Shown: piece after piece, positions 1 through 11,445 of the stretch
Position numbering within the stretch: position 1 is the stretch's first letter
Layout: each line of letters begins with the position of its first letter
Translations under genes and position numbers: made by a program
Assembly: GCA_951394045.1 (NCBI GenBank)
Contig: OX595990.1
Location: forward strand, 620,001 to 684,000
Direction of reading: 5' to 3'
Length of the DNA stretch: 64,000 bases
Source: Nitzschia sp. DOCU1
Taxonomy: Eukaryota; Bacillariophyta; Bacillariophyceae; Bacillariales; Bacillariaceae
The notes under the pieces: model-generated
Databases searched by the model: none
The model's input: only the letters and a program-made list of their open reading frames with translations
Told to the model about the DNA's origin: nothing

Positions 1-122
1 TTGTCGGTCCATCCAATCGGTCGATGAAAACAGTCTGGATCGTTGGTGAGCAAATCGGTAACGGCGGCACTATCGCCTTCTTTGCAGGCCGCAATCAGTG
101 CAGCGTCGTTGAGCGTTGCCAT
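1..122 (-). CDS. 5' end of an ankyrin-repeat-like protein (partial)
   Basis: On the minus strand an ATG at 122-120 opens a frame that stays open to the window edge and gives 40 codons. The segment AALIAACKEGDSAAVTDLL fits the first helices of an ankyrin-repeat protein, in which a short alpha-helical unit is followed by a leucine pair. It lies divergent to the AFG1 gene, with about 300 bp between the two starts that presumably hold both promoters. The rest of the gene is outside the window, so the family call rests on this one segment. A protein of another helical-repeat family could begin similarly. Confidence 0.5.
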   Translation of the reverse strand, partial: MATLNDAALIAACKEGDSAAVTDLLTNDPDCFHRPIGWTD

Positions 123-421
123 GATTGAGATTTTGTTGTTGTTTGTGTCTTCAATAGAAGAAGGACGACGAGTGGTGGTCGATGTTCGATCGATTTCCCC
201 TTTGTCGGTTTGTCGCCCTGATGACTTCCACGTGGCATCATTCTGTGATTCGACGGAGTCGCAAGGAGACCTCTCGCTCACGCGCCCGCCATTCGTTCCT
301 CAACGAGAACCGCGGAACGCCCAAAGAATTGAACGTACCCGAACCTTTCGTCGCAAAGTTACTTGAAGACGAACATGAATGACCGCCCCCATTCACTCCA
401 TTCCCGCATAAAAATTTTACC

Positions 422-2212
422 ATGACGACTCGACTCTTGCGTGTATCATCAACGACGTTTCGGCGGCGGCTAACTACTTTAGCTTGGAAGCAAACCATTG
501 TTCAGAACGCCCGAAGAGGTAGCTACAGCACCAGCGTTCTCAATGACCGTCTTTTTAATGGAAAGGCGTCGCCATCATCATTGTCGTCGGCAGTCTACTT
601 CAACAGTCCCAACGGACAATCTTCTACTGCCGCCTTCTCTTCGACGTCTGCATCAGTCGCAACGACTGCCGCCGATACTTCCGATGTGGTCGAAGGCGGT
701 GCTGTAACTAATCGACTCAATCAGTTGATTGCCAAGGGCGAAGTACAACCCGATGAACATCAATTGGAAGCAGCTCAAGAGTTGGATCGAATATATGACT
801 ACTTAATGTCCAATGCTCCACCACCCTTGACACCGACGGCGCCGCCACCAAAAGCAAAAGAGGCCCCGACTTCATTTTTTGGAAGCTTGTTTGGATCTTC
901 CACTACTACGGCAGCTGCCGTCTCACAGAAATTAGCATCTATGAATCCCTTTTCTACTACTGCCAAAGGCGCGTACATGTTTGGAGGTGTCGGCTGCGGC
1001 AAGACATTTTTGATGAATTTGTTATATGACTCTATCGATAAAGGTCCTTGGGTCAAAGACAAGCAAAAAGTGCATTATCACAAATTCATGTTGGATGTTC
1101 ATCAACACATGCACCAACAACGGCAAAAACGGGGATCCAACGCCGATTTGATTGCACCCGTGGTGGATGAAATTTTGAAACAAGGGCGATTTCTTTGTTT
1201 GGACGAATTTCAAGTCACTGATGTGGCAGATGCGTTGATTCTACAAAGACTATTTGAAGGTCTGTGGAGTAAGGGATGTATATTGGTGGCCACATCCAAC
1301 CGACCACCCTCTGACTTGTATTTGCATGGTCTACAACGAGATCGATTCTTGCCGTTTATTGATCGACTACAACAACAATGTGTTGTCGTCGATTTGTTAG
1401 ATTCAGAAACAGACTATCGCATGTTGGCCAGCGCGACTGGGGTTAAAGATGGCAGCAGCAGCGAGTCATCACCCGTCGTGTACTTTACAAAGGGCGCCTT
1501 TGCCTCCAAAGAAGTTCGCAATTTATTCTACAAACTTGCCGAAAATCACCCCACGAACCCCACGACGCTCACAACACAAGGCCGGGCAGTCCCCATTCCG
1601 TTGGCGTGCACACAGAAACGCATCGCCTTTTTTGATTTTAGTGATTTGTGTCAAAAAGCCATGGGCGCCGCCGATTACCTTGTGATTGCCAACAATTTTT
1701 CGACAGTCTTTGTGCACAATGTTCCCAAATTGACCATTAATGAATTGAATTGGTTACGAAGATTCATCACCTTTGTCGATACCATGTACGAACTTAAAGT
1801 GACCTTGATTCTACACACGGCACAACCCGTCCAAGGCGTAAATGAACTGTTCAGTGTCCAAGGCGACAAGCAATCCTATTCTCAAGATGAAGTATTTGCC
1901 TTTGATCGAACATTGTCAAGATTGGAAGAAATGTCCTCGCCCAAATACCTCAGAAGCCAATGGCAAGGTGGTAGCAAAAAGCGAAAAGCCAAATCCATAT
2001 CATCCGCATCCGTGGAATGGATGCCATCCATGGCGAGAAGTAATGCCACCACAGAAGCTGAGGATGCCGATCATGAACGCGTCACACATTCGCTAGCAAT
2101 GCACCCCAGTTTGGACAATCATAGCTATGGCAATGTTGGGAAACGCAAGTCAGAAGAAAGTAGTGACGCATCACCGGCATCAACAACGACAAGAAGCGAG
2201 CTGGCGGTGTAA
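422..2212 (+). CDS. AFG1/LACE1-type mitochondrial AAA-like ATPase
   Basis: A 596-residue protein of the AFG1 (AFG1L/LACE1, bacterial ZapE) P-loop ATPase family. In eukaryotes this family acts in the mitochondrial matrix and inner membrane, where it helps degrade or handle respiratory-chain subunits. Walker A (GGVGCGKT) lies at about residues 188-195, and Walker B within FLCLDEFQVTDVADA has its DE near 261-262. The following ATSNRPPSDLYLHGLQRDRF segment is typical of the family. The first 40 residues are rich in Arg, Ser and Thr with few acids, which fits a mitochondrial presequence. An Ala/Pro/Ser/Thr-rich insert (about 130-180) and a low-complexity C-terminal tail make it longer than bacterial members. 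The start is the first ATG, shortly after the upstream divergent promoter. No intron is needed. Confidence 0.9.
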   Translation: MTTRLLRVSSTTFRRRLTTLAWKQTIVQNARRGSYSTSVLNDRLFNGKASPSSLSSAVYFNSPNGQSSTAAFSSTSASVATTAADTSDVVEGGAVTNRLNQLIAKGEVQPDEHQLEAAQELDRIYDYLMSNAPPPLTPTAPPPKAKEAPTSFFGSLFGSSTTTAAAVSQKLASMNPFSTTAKGAYMFGGVGCGKTFLMNLLYDSIDKGPWVKDKQKVHYHKFMLDVHQHMHQQRQKRGSNADLIAPVVDEILKQGRFLCLDEFQVTDVADALILQRLFEGLWSKGCILVATSNRPPSDLYLHGLQRDRFLPFIDRLQQQCVVVDLLDSETDYRMLASATGVKDGSSSESSPVVYFTKGAFASKEVRNLFYKLAENHPTNPTTLTTQGRAVPIPLACTQKRIAFFDFSDLCQKAMGAADYLVIANNFSTVFVHNVPKLTINELNWLRRFITFVDTMYELKVTLILHTAQPVQGVNELFSVQGDKQSYSQDEVFAFDRTLSRLEEMSSPKYLRSQWQGGSKKRKAKSISSASVEWMPSMARSNATTEAEDADHERVTHSLAMHPSLDNHSYGNVGKRKSEESSDASPASTTTRSELAV

Positions 2213-3210
2213 CGACGCTACTAGTAGGGCCACGGTACTTCTTGGCGGACACAGTATGCTACTGCGCCGCTGAAGAAAAAACAATGTTCTGACTGTAATG
2301 TAATACTGTAGCCTATTTTACAAACATGTTCTGTCCACAACGTGCCAATAGGCACGAGTACGTTTTCTAGAAAGTACATCGTGTATTGGCACTCGCATCG
2401 CTCAATGCAAGGGCAACCATTCCGCGGCAACAATTACGAGGCGCCTACATCTACTAAACCCTAGCTACTAGTACCTAGTAAAGGTACAACTACGACTGCG
2501 GTAGCTACTGCTAGCCAATTCTGGGTCTTCCGAGGCGGTGGCTCGTCATTCCTGCTGCAATCGCGGACTTGCTTCTCCCGCCCCTGTCGTCCTCGCATCA
2601 AATGCCAATCCGCTCTTTAGTTACGGTATCTTTTGGATCCAACCATAGGTTGAAATTGCAAAGAAGGGCTCGGCCTGGACACGTGGCTGGGTTCTGTGGG
2701 CATCATGCCGGGAGTGGCTGGCACGCGTGATGGCGGAACTGGTGGGCGTCGAGGATGGCTGGTGTGGCGCGCGTGTAAGTAACGTATATGCGGAACATAC
2801 TTGCGTGCCTGGATGAGGGTGAATGGTGGGGGAATCGCATTTATTGAGGCTGCGCAAGCGTCAGTTGGGAAGCGCTGACTTCAACAGCTCGCGTGTGGTA
2901 TGCTATTGGCATGCTCGAAATATGTAGGCAGCCACCAGTTGCGTAGTGAAAACGGCCGGCGTGGAGTGGTGGAAAATTCTGACATCTGTGCTGATACCAC
3001 ATTAAATGACTGCGCTATCAAATGAATAAGTTATATCATCATTTCTAGATACACCATTCGCGCAGCCTAAATCGCCAATGATACTAAGCTTTTTTGTTAA
3101 ATCAAGCACGAATATATTGATTCGATGCCCATGTATCGCCGATTTCGTCGTTGTCAACTAGCCAGACGTCAGCTGCTTTCATAAAAAAACCATAGTAGCC
3201 CTACGTCAAC
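2213..3210. other. Noncoding stretch with candidate Helitron 5' end
   Basis: This 998-bp stretch has no convincing gene. The first part must hold the 3' end of the AFG1 transcript. At 2450 the sequence TCTACTAAACCC follows an A; Helitrons insert between A and T and often begin with TC followed by CTACTA-like sequence, so this is a candidate left terminus. The remainder would be the 5' leader and promoter of the Helitron gene that starts at 3211. A segment near 3059-3076 (GCGCAGCC then AAAT and CGCC) resembles 9021-9038, just after the Helitron stop codon. Confidence 0.4.
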
Positions 3211-6200
3211 ATGGTCGTAAAGTATCCGAGGTATCCGACTCCAGCCCAAGAAGGAAAGTTGGTTGGGGATTTCGAGCGTGCGCTGCATTCGTGCATCTTT
3301 GTTGATCACAAAGGAGTGCATCATCCACTCGTCTGTAGTGTGTGCGACACTCTGGAGACAAATGATAGATTCTTCGAATGGCTAGATTTAAAGTTAATGA
3401 AACAATACGCAACTGACGCTCACATGACACATGCAAGGGTGCGGTCGGTATATCCAAAACAATTGGTCGCGCACTACAAAGTTGCAAATTGCAAACTTCT
3501 GGAAAAATTTGTTCTGTCCCCACGAAGTGTGATCGACAGACAGAAGAACCGCATAGCCATCTGCAATTGCTGCAAAAAGCATTTGGAAGACAATTCTGAT
3601 AAAAGTCCGAAGACACGGTGGCCGCCTGACGACGCACTAATCATGGGATATCTTGTTGGCGACCCGCCACCTGAACTGACTTGTCTGAACGAAGTGGAAC
3701 TGGCGTTGGTTAGTACAGTGCGCACCGTTTGCCAGAGTTGGATCTTTTTCGGAGGGTGTCATCAGCATATTCAAGGCTGGCATACTTTTTACGATCACAA
3801 ACCTGGACCGATTGTATCGCATATTGACAACCTCAACAGTGCGGGAATGAATGGACAATTGCTAGTCGTGTTGTGTGGGCCTTTCACAACTGATCAACGA
3901 GCAACAGTGTTAAAACAAGTAATGGTGGACGGCGCAAAAGTGAAGCGCGCACTCCTTTGGTTGAAAGCGAACAACTGTCACTATGCAAATATTGTCATCC
4001 CCGACACGGTTCCGGAACCATATATTGAGACACAAAATTGGTAAGTGGAGTGCGCAGTCAATTATTGTCCAATATTCGACTTATTATGAAGCTGACAACA
4101 AGTAACATTTAAAGTGACGACGAAGACCTTCTTCAAACTCAGGACGTCGTGCTGGAGAATCATGTTAGTGTCACAGTCGTACTTCCAGATGGCTCCAATC
4201 CCACTACTTTGAATGGTGGTTTCGCAAATCAGGAAGAATTTCGCAAATTCGTTATGGAACGGTTTGAGAATGGTAATTTCAACGCAAGAATTCATGCACG
4301 ACCTAGTGCAGATATTGTCGTGGACTACAACAACGACACTGTTTCACGTGCGTTTCCTCTGATATTTCCGTACGGTCATTCTGGGTTACCCGGAGATCCG
4401 GCATTGGGCCAGCTGTCAAAGATTTTTCAAGTTCCGACTGCTTTCAAGAGGAATCAAACAAAAACACTGCGCCGTTATTTACAATCTGGTAACCGTGCGT
4501 TCCATGGGGCAATGTTCATATTGATTGTCTTCAATCTCCTCATGAAAGAGCTGATATTCAAAGATACTTGCTTACGAGCGAATTTTTCACATCCTCGAGG
4601 AACCTCGTTCGCAGAGCAAGTTGGTGCCATGACGGTGGATGAACTACAAAGTGGGATTAGAGCAGTGAGGTCTAATGATCCAAGACAATATTCATCTCAG
4701 CGAAACGCACAGTTCTTGCGATCCATTCATGCTACATGCGGAAGTTTGCCACATACTAATGAAGCCGCTCAAAAAGCGCGCCGCGAATATTTTGGATACG
4801 TTATGGAATTCGGTCTTCCCGCTGTCTTTCTTACGTTGACCCCGGACGATAAACGCAACTATCGCATCTCATGCTATGCCCTACCTCAAGAGGACCGTTT
4901 TGAGTATGAACCGCCAGAAGTCATAGACGCCATGTCAAACGAACTGATATATGAACAATATCTGGAACGTCAGACAACTCGCAACAGTTACCCTGGTTTC
5001 TGTGCCGAAGAATACGATCGTATCACGACTCTTGTGATCGAACACCTGCTCCAATGGGATTGCAAGGAGCATAAAGCTAAAGGACCGGGAATCTTTGGTG
5101 AGTTGACTGCGTGGTGCTTGGCGACAGAAGAACAAGGAAGAAAAACGCTTCATGGACACTTTCTGCTGTTTATTAAGGATTGGGGAAAGTTAATGCACAA
5201 CGTGCAATGTCAAGATGATAGTGTGTCGAAATCCGCAAGATCGATTGCAAAAAAGGAACTACTTACATTTTGTGGCAAAATAGCCAGCGCAAAGCTTTTC
5301 CAAGATGAAGATCTGGAATCTGGGATCTTTTCAGACTACCGTGTTTTTCAGTGTCCAAAATGCAATCCTAAGCAACGAGTACGAAAGAGGAAAAGGGATG
5401 CACAGTCTTATATTACAAGACGACAAAAGGAACGAAACATCACACCTGTACCAAAACAAGTACTGCGAGAAATGCGGCATAAGCGCAAATGTCGAGAACA
5501 CAACGGTCACATCGCAACGTGCCACACGTGTGGAAATAAGCTGCGCATCGACGACGTGAATGCTAATGCAATCAACTTCGTTATGAACTCAGACAACTAC
5601 GAATTTCCTGACAAGAACAAACGAATTGATCATTTTTTGTTCAACGAACAAATGAACACTGATTGGTGCACACAGGAACCTAAGCAAACTGGACGTCGCT
5701 ACTTTATGTCAAGCGTATTCCATAATACCCACTGTTGTGTTCATGTCAACCGCTGTTTCGCAAAAGGCTGCGAATGTTGTTTCAATCTACCAGAGGAAAC
5801 GTGCGAGAAGGATATGTTGAAAACTAAAGGTTGTTTGGATTTGTGGTTTAACGTGTTCGGTGAATCTACCGAGTATGAAATGTTTCGGTTCACCCCTGCT
5901 CGAAACGTACAAGATGCTTTCATGAATACGCATTCTCCAATTCTGACCAAATCTCTCGGGTACAACACGAACGTGTTAGTCGCAATGAATGGACCATGCG
6001 TTTTCTATGTCACAGGATATCAAGCTAAAGGTCAGCAAAAGGAAGAACGGCAAGCTTACGCCAAAGTTGCTGAAGTTATTTCGAATCTGATAAATGCCCA
6101 AGAACAGCAGGATTCCAATGAAAGAACACCGCGTCATGAAGGGTTCCGTCGCTTATTAGCCGGAGTTTATGCCCACGTGAACGCACACATTTGCGCTGCG

Positions 6201-9200
6201 CCAATGGCGCATTATCTTGCTCTGCGAGAATCACGCTTCCGTTTCTCGCATCCTAATGTTGCTATACCCGTCGTTTCATCGGAATCATGGCTGCTTGGTA
6301 AAGATTCACTTGGTGTGATGCGAATGGTTAACGGGAAAGCGACTTGGTGTCATACTGCTATGAATTATATCTACCGTGATGCCCGATTGAAGGACTGGAC
6401 CTTTTTTAAGTTCTATCGGCAAACCGATGTTGTGCCAGCGGCTATGGCAAAAACTCAAGACCTAAAAGCCTATCATTTCACTGCCGACCATCCTCTGCAC
6501 CAACGTTATGTTATTGTCAAATGCAACGAGAAACGTGTGGGCAATTTCGGATGGAGTTGGTTGGTCAGCTCTTCAGAATTCGGTGGATCGTTGCTTCAAC
6601 CTTGCGATTTGCCGTCATCCTCCCCCATTTTCAAGAACAGGGAAACATACTGTCGGAGGTTCTTGATGCTTTTCAAGCCATTCCAGAATTTTGAAGAACT
6701 TCTTGGCAACAACGAGAGCTATCAAGAGGCTTTTCGCGAGTATGCGCAGTACATTTCGGAAGAGGCAATCCAATACGGCAACAATATTCAGAATATTCAT
6801 AATTCACTGCGCGTTGAACTACCAATGAATGAATTGACGAATACTACGACACTGGATGAAGAAGCAGAAGAAAACTTGGAAGAAGCAGATCCCTTTATGG
6901 AAGCTCAGCATCTCGAATCAGTGTTAGCGCAAGCTTCCATAGAATTCGACACTGCTGACAACGTTGATGCAAGTTACGTTTCGGAGGTTATCAACCCTTC
7001 GAACGTCGCCCAGAAAGGAGCATGCAATGAAGTTACTATTTCGTCTACTACAGCGAATTTAGCACCCCATCAATCCGTATCTGTCATAAGTGAACATCAA
7101 CTTCCTGCAGAAGAGCCTTCATTGACTGGTGGCGCAGTCCATAATGAGCGTTTCAAATGCCAACTGCAAACCTTAAACAGACTCGCAACCCAAAGCACGC
7201 TAGTGTATTCTACAAACACTGCTGCAGAACGAAGTGGTAATATCACCAGTTTTGCAAACGGCACATGCGCATCCATCAAGCAATGGGGCAGGCGAGACAA
7301 ACTTGACAAAAAGCAACAGCGTGCCTTCGAAATTTTGGCTTCGACTTATGTCTCGACGTTCTATAAAGATGCAGAAGGTCCTGGCAATTTGAGAGAAAAG
7401 GCTCGATTGAAACGAATGGCGTGTGGATCACGACAGCGGGTGGGACCGCTGACGATGTTCATCACAGGTCCAGCCGGTGCCGGAAAATGTAAGTCGCAAT
7501 ATCCTGCTATTTGAATAATGAGAACGCAACAGTCCTAACTGTCGAATACAGCAAAAATTCTGGATTCTCTTATGGCTTACGCTAAAGCTTTTAGTTCCAA
7601 CATCCACCATCACTTCACGGAAACAACAATTCGGTTGACGGCTATTACCGGTGCTGCTTCCATTTCGATTGCAGGTGATACAACTTGTCGACAATTCGGG
7701 TTGATCAAAAATAAACCAGCTACCTTCGAGGAACAACAAGCCTTCATCGACACTAGAATGAATATCGTTGACGAGATATCGTTTGGAACTCAGACAACTT
7801 TGCGCAATTTGAGCGCACGTTTGCAAAGCTTGACGGATTGTCGACAATATGCTTACGGAAACATACCAATTGTATTCATTGGCGATTTCTGCCAATTGGA
7901 TGGAATTGGTGGTGAACCCATCTTCAAGGGAGAGCCAAGTCCATTGTGGGAACTTTGCTTGAATCAAATGGTGGAACTAGATGGAACGCACAGGTACAAG
8001 GACGATCCTCTTTTGGGCGAAGCAATGAGTAAAGCACGAGATGGTGATGATGCACTTCTGCGCACCCTATTACGCGAACGTGAAATATACCCCAACAAGC
8101 TAAAAATTCCTCAGAATTTGGATGCGCGGTATGCGGTATTCACCAACCAGAAACGCTCTGAAATCAACGCAAGTGTTTTTCGCACTTACCTCAATCAGTT
8201 TCACTCATCTCAGCGCGGGGATCCTATCCCAGAAGGCGCCATCATTATTCGAGGTACCGGCAAATGGTCAGTCAATAAGCGGACTCTCACTCCGCTTCAT
8301 CATAAATTGTTGTGGGAAAGGTGTTCCGATGCACACATCACGAATAGAACCTACAAAGCAGATCCGTTTCTGGCACTTTTTCACGGATGCGAGATGATGG
8401 TGAGCGAGAATATAACGGTGAAACTCGGAGTCGCAAATGGAACCTGCTGCGCATTCCAAAAAGCGGTATTCAAGCCCAATGCGCAGCTAAAACCAATGAA
8501 AATGCATGGGCGATGGGTCAATACGGTGGCTATTGATGATGTTGATCATATTGTTTTGCGCTTCGACAAAATGCACTCCCCATCATTCGAAGGCATCTTC
8601 AAACTTTATCCGAGATCGAAAACGATGAAGGTCCAATATCCTTGCAGTACTGACCCAAGCAAGAAGAAAAGAGAGAGCCTGGCAATCGATCTGGTTCACT
8701 TTCCAGCCGTGATAAATTACGCTACTACGGTCCACAAACTACAAGGCAAATCTGTCGACAATCTGGTCGTGGTTGATTGGTGTCGGATGCGAAACTGGGC
8801 CTATGTCGTCCTTTCCAGAGTTCGTACACTAAGTGGCATTTTCCTCTCCTCTGCCTTGCCCGACGATATCTCTTTTCAGCCTGACGAAGAATATTTGAAT
8901 ATGATGACAAGACTACGACAGTCAATCTTGGCCGACGAAGATGACAACCAAGAAGACGACGATTCAGACGACGAAGATTTAGAAACGGTAGATGTATAGT
9001 AAATAGGAAGCGCACATACTGCGCAGCCAAAATGCGCCTCACTACTGCGCACTCTATTTTTGTACCATCAAAATCACAAGCACCTTTTTGTTCTCTCCAC
9101 AATCCTGTCCGAGCGACGTCTTTGACGCAGCTCACGACAACCAAAGTCATACTTTATTTAACCCAAAGTAGATTACGACAGCAAAAGTCATCCATTTCTG

Positions 9201-9442
9201 TAACTAATGCGAGGATGCCGGCGAGGATGCCTTGCCTCCAAAAAGTGAAATTCGATAAATGAAAATCCACTGATATTTTTTCTTCTATAAGTGAGGGCTT
9301 AGTAAAAACGAAAACGCGACCTAAAAAATGGAAGGTTGAATCCCCCCCCCCACACCCCCCCCAGGTATAGCGAGTGGCCTCGGACACCGCCCGGCTCGGC
9401 AAGTGGCCGATGGCACTGGGCGCCAAACCGACCCCCCACTGG
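2450..9442 (+). mobile_element. Helitron (rolling-circle DNA transposon), ends provisional
   Basis: The element is identified by its Rep/helicase gene (3211-8999), which combines an HUH nuclease with a Pif1-like helicase, the hallmark of Helitrons. Both ends are provisional. The left end is put at TCTACTA (2450, preceded by A). The right end is put at a CTGG (9439-9442, followed by T), downstream of an imperfect inverted repeat (about 9373-9383 with 9406-9416) and a C-rich tract. These choices satisfy the A/T insertion rule and TC...CTRR ends, but the hairpin is weak and other CT-purine-purine sites exist in 9000-9800. The coding part has no disruption, so the copy may be autonomous. Confidence 0.5.
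3211..8999 (+). CDS. Helitron Rep/helicase transposase, three exons
   Basis: Read as join(3211..4040, 4115..7488, 7552..8999), this gives 1,883 residues. Both introns (74 and 63 bp) start GTAAGT and end AG, and joining restores frame and motifs. Residues 1-290 form a DUF6570-like region with a CNCC cysteine cluster. The Rep domain has LTLTPDD (about 516-522), the HUH motif as LHGHFLLF (histidines about 623 and 625) and two tyrosines in YVTGYQAK (about 908 and 912). Several Cys/His clusters lie between them. The C-terminal Pif1-type helicase has Walker A GPAGAGKSK (about 1395-1403, split by the second intron), DEIS, GDFCQLDG, HKLQGKS and YVVLSRVR. An acidic tail ends the protein. Rep nicks and joins DNA ends and the helicase unwinds during rolling-circle transposition. 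All catalytic motifs are present. Confidence 0.88.
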
Positions 9443-10192
9443 TTCGAACCAGTCCATTATTCACTTGTCACTACGGACACGTACTGACTCTACTGTGGAA
9501 GGAGTAGAAGGGACGAGGTGCGCATGCTTCGATTCTCAACGCTTTCGCGGCCTTAAAACTGCATCCAAGGGAAAATGCACATGGAATTTGATCGTTGAGG
9601 CGTCAAAAATTCTACCAGGCAGGCTGAAAAATTTGGTATGGCGTATGAATTGGCGACAATTGATCAACATACATTACGTAAAATGATATATAAATGCATG
9701 CGCGTGTCTTTACCAATGTAGCTTCAGTTGTGTAAGGTTACTACCAGACTTGCTACGTTGAGGAACTAGGATTTTTTCTAAGTATTCTTCGGCTGGCACA
9801 TGAAAAACTGTCGGTTCAAACCCCCAACGCCAGCAGGGGGATGGGTGGAGGAACGCGGGAAATTCACTCGCCATGTCCTCTTCCACACTCATTGAACAAC
9901 CCCGTCCACGTTGTGACGAGACGGAGGTAGCTAGCGGTGTTAATCTTTCCTTGGTTGTTGAATTGTTGGTGTCAAACAACAATAGCACAAGGGGAAAACA
10001 AGAAGAAGCAACCAGTAGTGGACGTGGAATTGATAGATATTGGAGCGCTGCTGCGTCTGTGGCGGTATCTTCTCTAGTCCTTTCCGGTAGTAAAGTCTGG
10101 TTGTTGTTCGGTAGCTGCATTGTTCAGTTTCCGGCTTCGTATCCAAGCTGTGGTTGGTTCGAATGCCCCGTGAACTCCCGGAAAGCAGCACG
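9000..10192. other. Noncoding: Helitron 3' region and J-like gene upstream region
   Basis: No convincing gene lies here. It contains repeated TGCGCA-bearing segments just after the Helitron stop (9010-9055), a C-rich tract of about 20 bp (9343-9363), an imperfect inverted repeat and a perfect 16-bp palindrome. The overlapping open frames between 9710 and 10220 are Ser/Leu/Thr-rich, share no protein character I recognise, and overlap each other on both strands, so I treat them as chance. The last few hundred bases must include the promoter of the gene starting at 10193. Confidence 0.5.
9438..9453. repeat. Perfect 16-bp palindrome
   Basis: The sequence ACTGGTTCGAACCAGT is its own reverse complement over 16 bp without a spacer. 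It overlaps the provisional Helitron right end and follows a C-rich tract. It could be a Helitron 3' structure, a factor-binding site or chance. Its core resembles a tRNA B-box, but no tRNA can be folded around it. Confidence 0.7.
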
Positions 10193-11122
10193 ATGGCATC
10201 AACCAAAAATCTGGATTTGACTGTGATCGATGAGGCTTTTGGAGACTTTGCGGATTTGTACAGCGATGTGCTTCGCGTGAGCGTTGCGGCTTCGGCTGAT
10301 CAGATTCAAATGGCGTACTTTGATCGACGATCGGAGCTCTTTTCGCTCTTGGCAAAGATGGACTCTCGGCCACAAGACGAATCCGCCTTGCAGGATCGCA
10401 TGGTTGCGGAGCGCAAGATGGATTCCGTGGTGCTGGCGGTTCGGATCCTGGGGGATCCGGACCAGCGTTTGGCGTACGATCGCATGCGACAGGAGCGTCT
10501 GTTGAATCGTCGCCGGGCAGAACATGGGCAACTTCCGGGACACAAGGCTCGTGTGGGAGCTGGCTTGGATGCGGACGTGGAAGCCGCAGACGAACAGCAC
10601 ACGAAGCAACGACAGAAGGAACAGAGGACCTTGGGAGCGATCCTGAGATCCAAAAAGGATCTCAAGCTGAGGAGGAAAAAGAAACGACGCGACGAGGAGG
10701 AAGTGACGCCAGAAGAAGCCCCACCTTCCTCGCCGCGCCGTGTGCAGAGCGCTACGGATCAGAGCAAGGACACGCTCGAAACGGAACATGAAATGACTGA
10801 CGAAGATGAACCTTTAAGGATCAACGTTACGAGAGATCAATCTCTCGACACGGATGAGATGCGACAAGACGATGGAGACACTACTCTGTATTCCGTCACG
10901 TCCAATCTGGAGGATGACCGGAAAGGCCGCAAGTCTTCGAGCTACCTGGCCTGCATCACCAACTCGCGTATCATGCGAAAAATCTCGGATGAAATCAGCG
11001 GTGCCTGCGAAGACACGCTTGTTTCCGTGGATCAAGTCTTTAACGCCTTTACCCTGACAGATAAGGACATTCGAGCAGTCACTAAGCGCATTGACAAGGC
11101 CAAGAAACAGCTTGATGGATAG
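10193..11122 (+). CDS. J-like domain protein without the HPD motif
   Basis: A 309-residue protein from the ATG at 10193; an open frame begins upstream, but this ATG is the first sensible start. Residues about 12-105 resemble a DnaJ J-domain: DLYSDVLRV, then an AYFDRR helix, then ILGDPDQRLAYDRMR, which matches the end of J-domains (L.DP..R..YD). The His-Pro-Asp tripeptide that stimulates Hsp70 ATPase is absent, and Leu/Phe/Ser residues sit in its place, so it is at best a J-like protein. The rest is highly charged with Lys/Arg-rich and acidic stretches and no membrane segment. A role beside a chaperone or in a nuclear complex is possible but not shown. No intron is evident. Confidence 0.7.
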   Translation: MASTKNLDLTVIDEAFGDFADLYSDVLRVSVAASADQIQMAYFDRRSELFSLLAKMDSRPQDESALQDRMVAERKMDSVVLAVRILGDPDQRLAYDRMRQERLLNRRRAEHGQLPGHKARVGAGLDADVEAADEQHTKQRQKEQRTLGAILRSKKDLKLRRKKKRRDEEEVTPEEAPPSSPRRVQSATDQSKDTLETEHEMTDEDEPLRINVTRDQSLDTDEMRQDDGDTTLYSVTSNLEDDRKGRKSSSYLACITNSRIMRKISDEISGACEDTLVSVDQVFNAFTLTDKDIRAVTKRIDKAKKQLDG

Positions 11123-11445
11123 AAAAGGAGCGCGGCGCTGCGCTTGTGTTGCCTGTCAGAAACTTTACTAGTAAACGCCGTGGTTCTAACGGAAGGATCC
11201 ACTTTGACGGCGAAAGCTCTGGCTGTGCTTGTGCCATGATGTCCTGTAGAGATAAGAAAGAAGATAATAGATCTCTCGTTTTGCATGTAATATTACCATG
11301 GTCGTTTAGTTGGGAACGAACTCACCCCATTACATTCAATAGGATGTTACCGATTTGACAAGGCAGTTGCTAACTGCACAGTGCATACTCTACGCTGTTT
11401 TCACTAAAAGAGAGACCTTTCAAAATTTGTTGTCGAAGAAATAAA
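11123..11445. other. Convergent intergenic region
   Basis: About 320 bp between the stop codons of two convergent genes. I see only ordinary AT-richer sequence that presumably carries both 3' ends. No gene or structured element is evident. Confidence 0.5.

Noticed and set aside
9815..9850. B-box-like GGTTCAAACC suggesting a tRNA or SINE
   Set aside because: No matching A-box or acceptor stem lies at the expected distance upstream, and no tail or target duplication is visible.
9710..10220. Overlapping frames of 88-136 codons on both strands
   Set aside because: They overlap each other, are Ser/Leu/Thr-rich without domains, and lie directly upstream of a real gene; chance frames are more likely.
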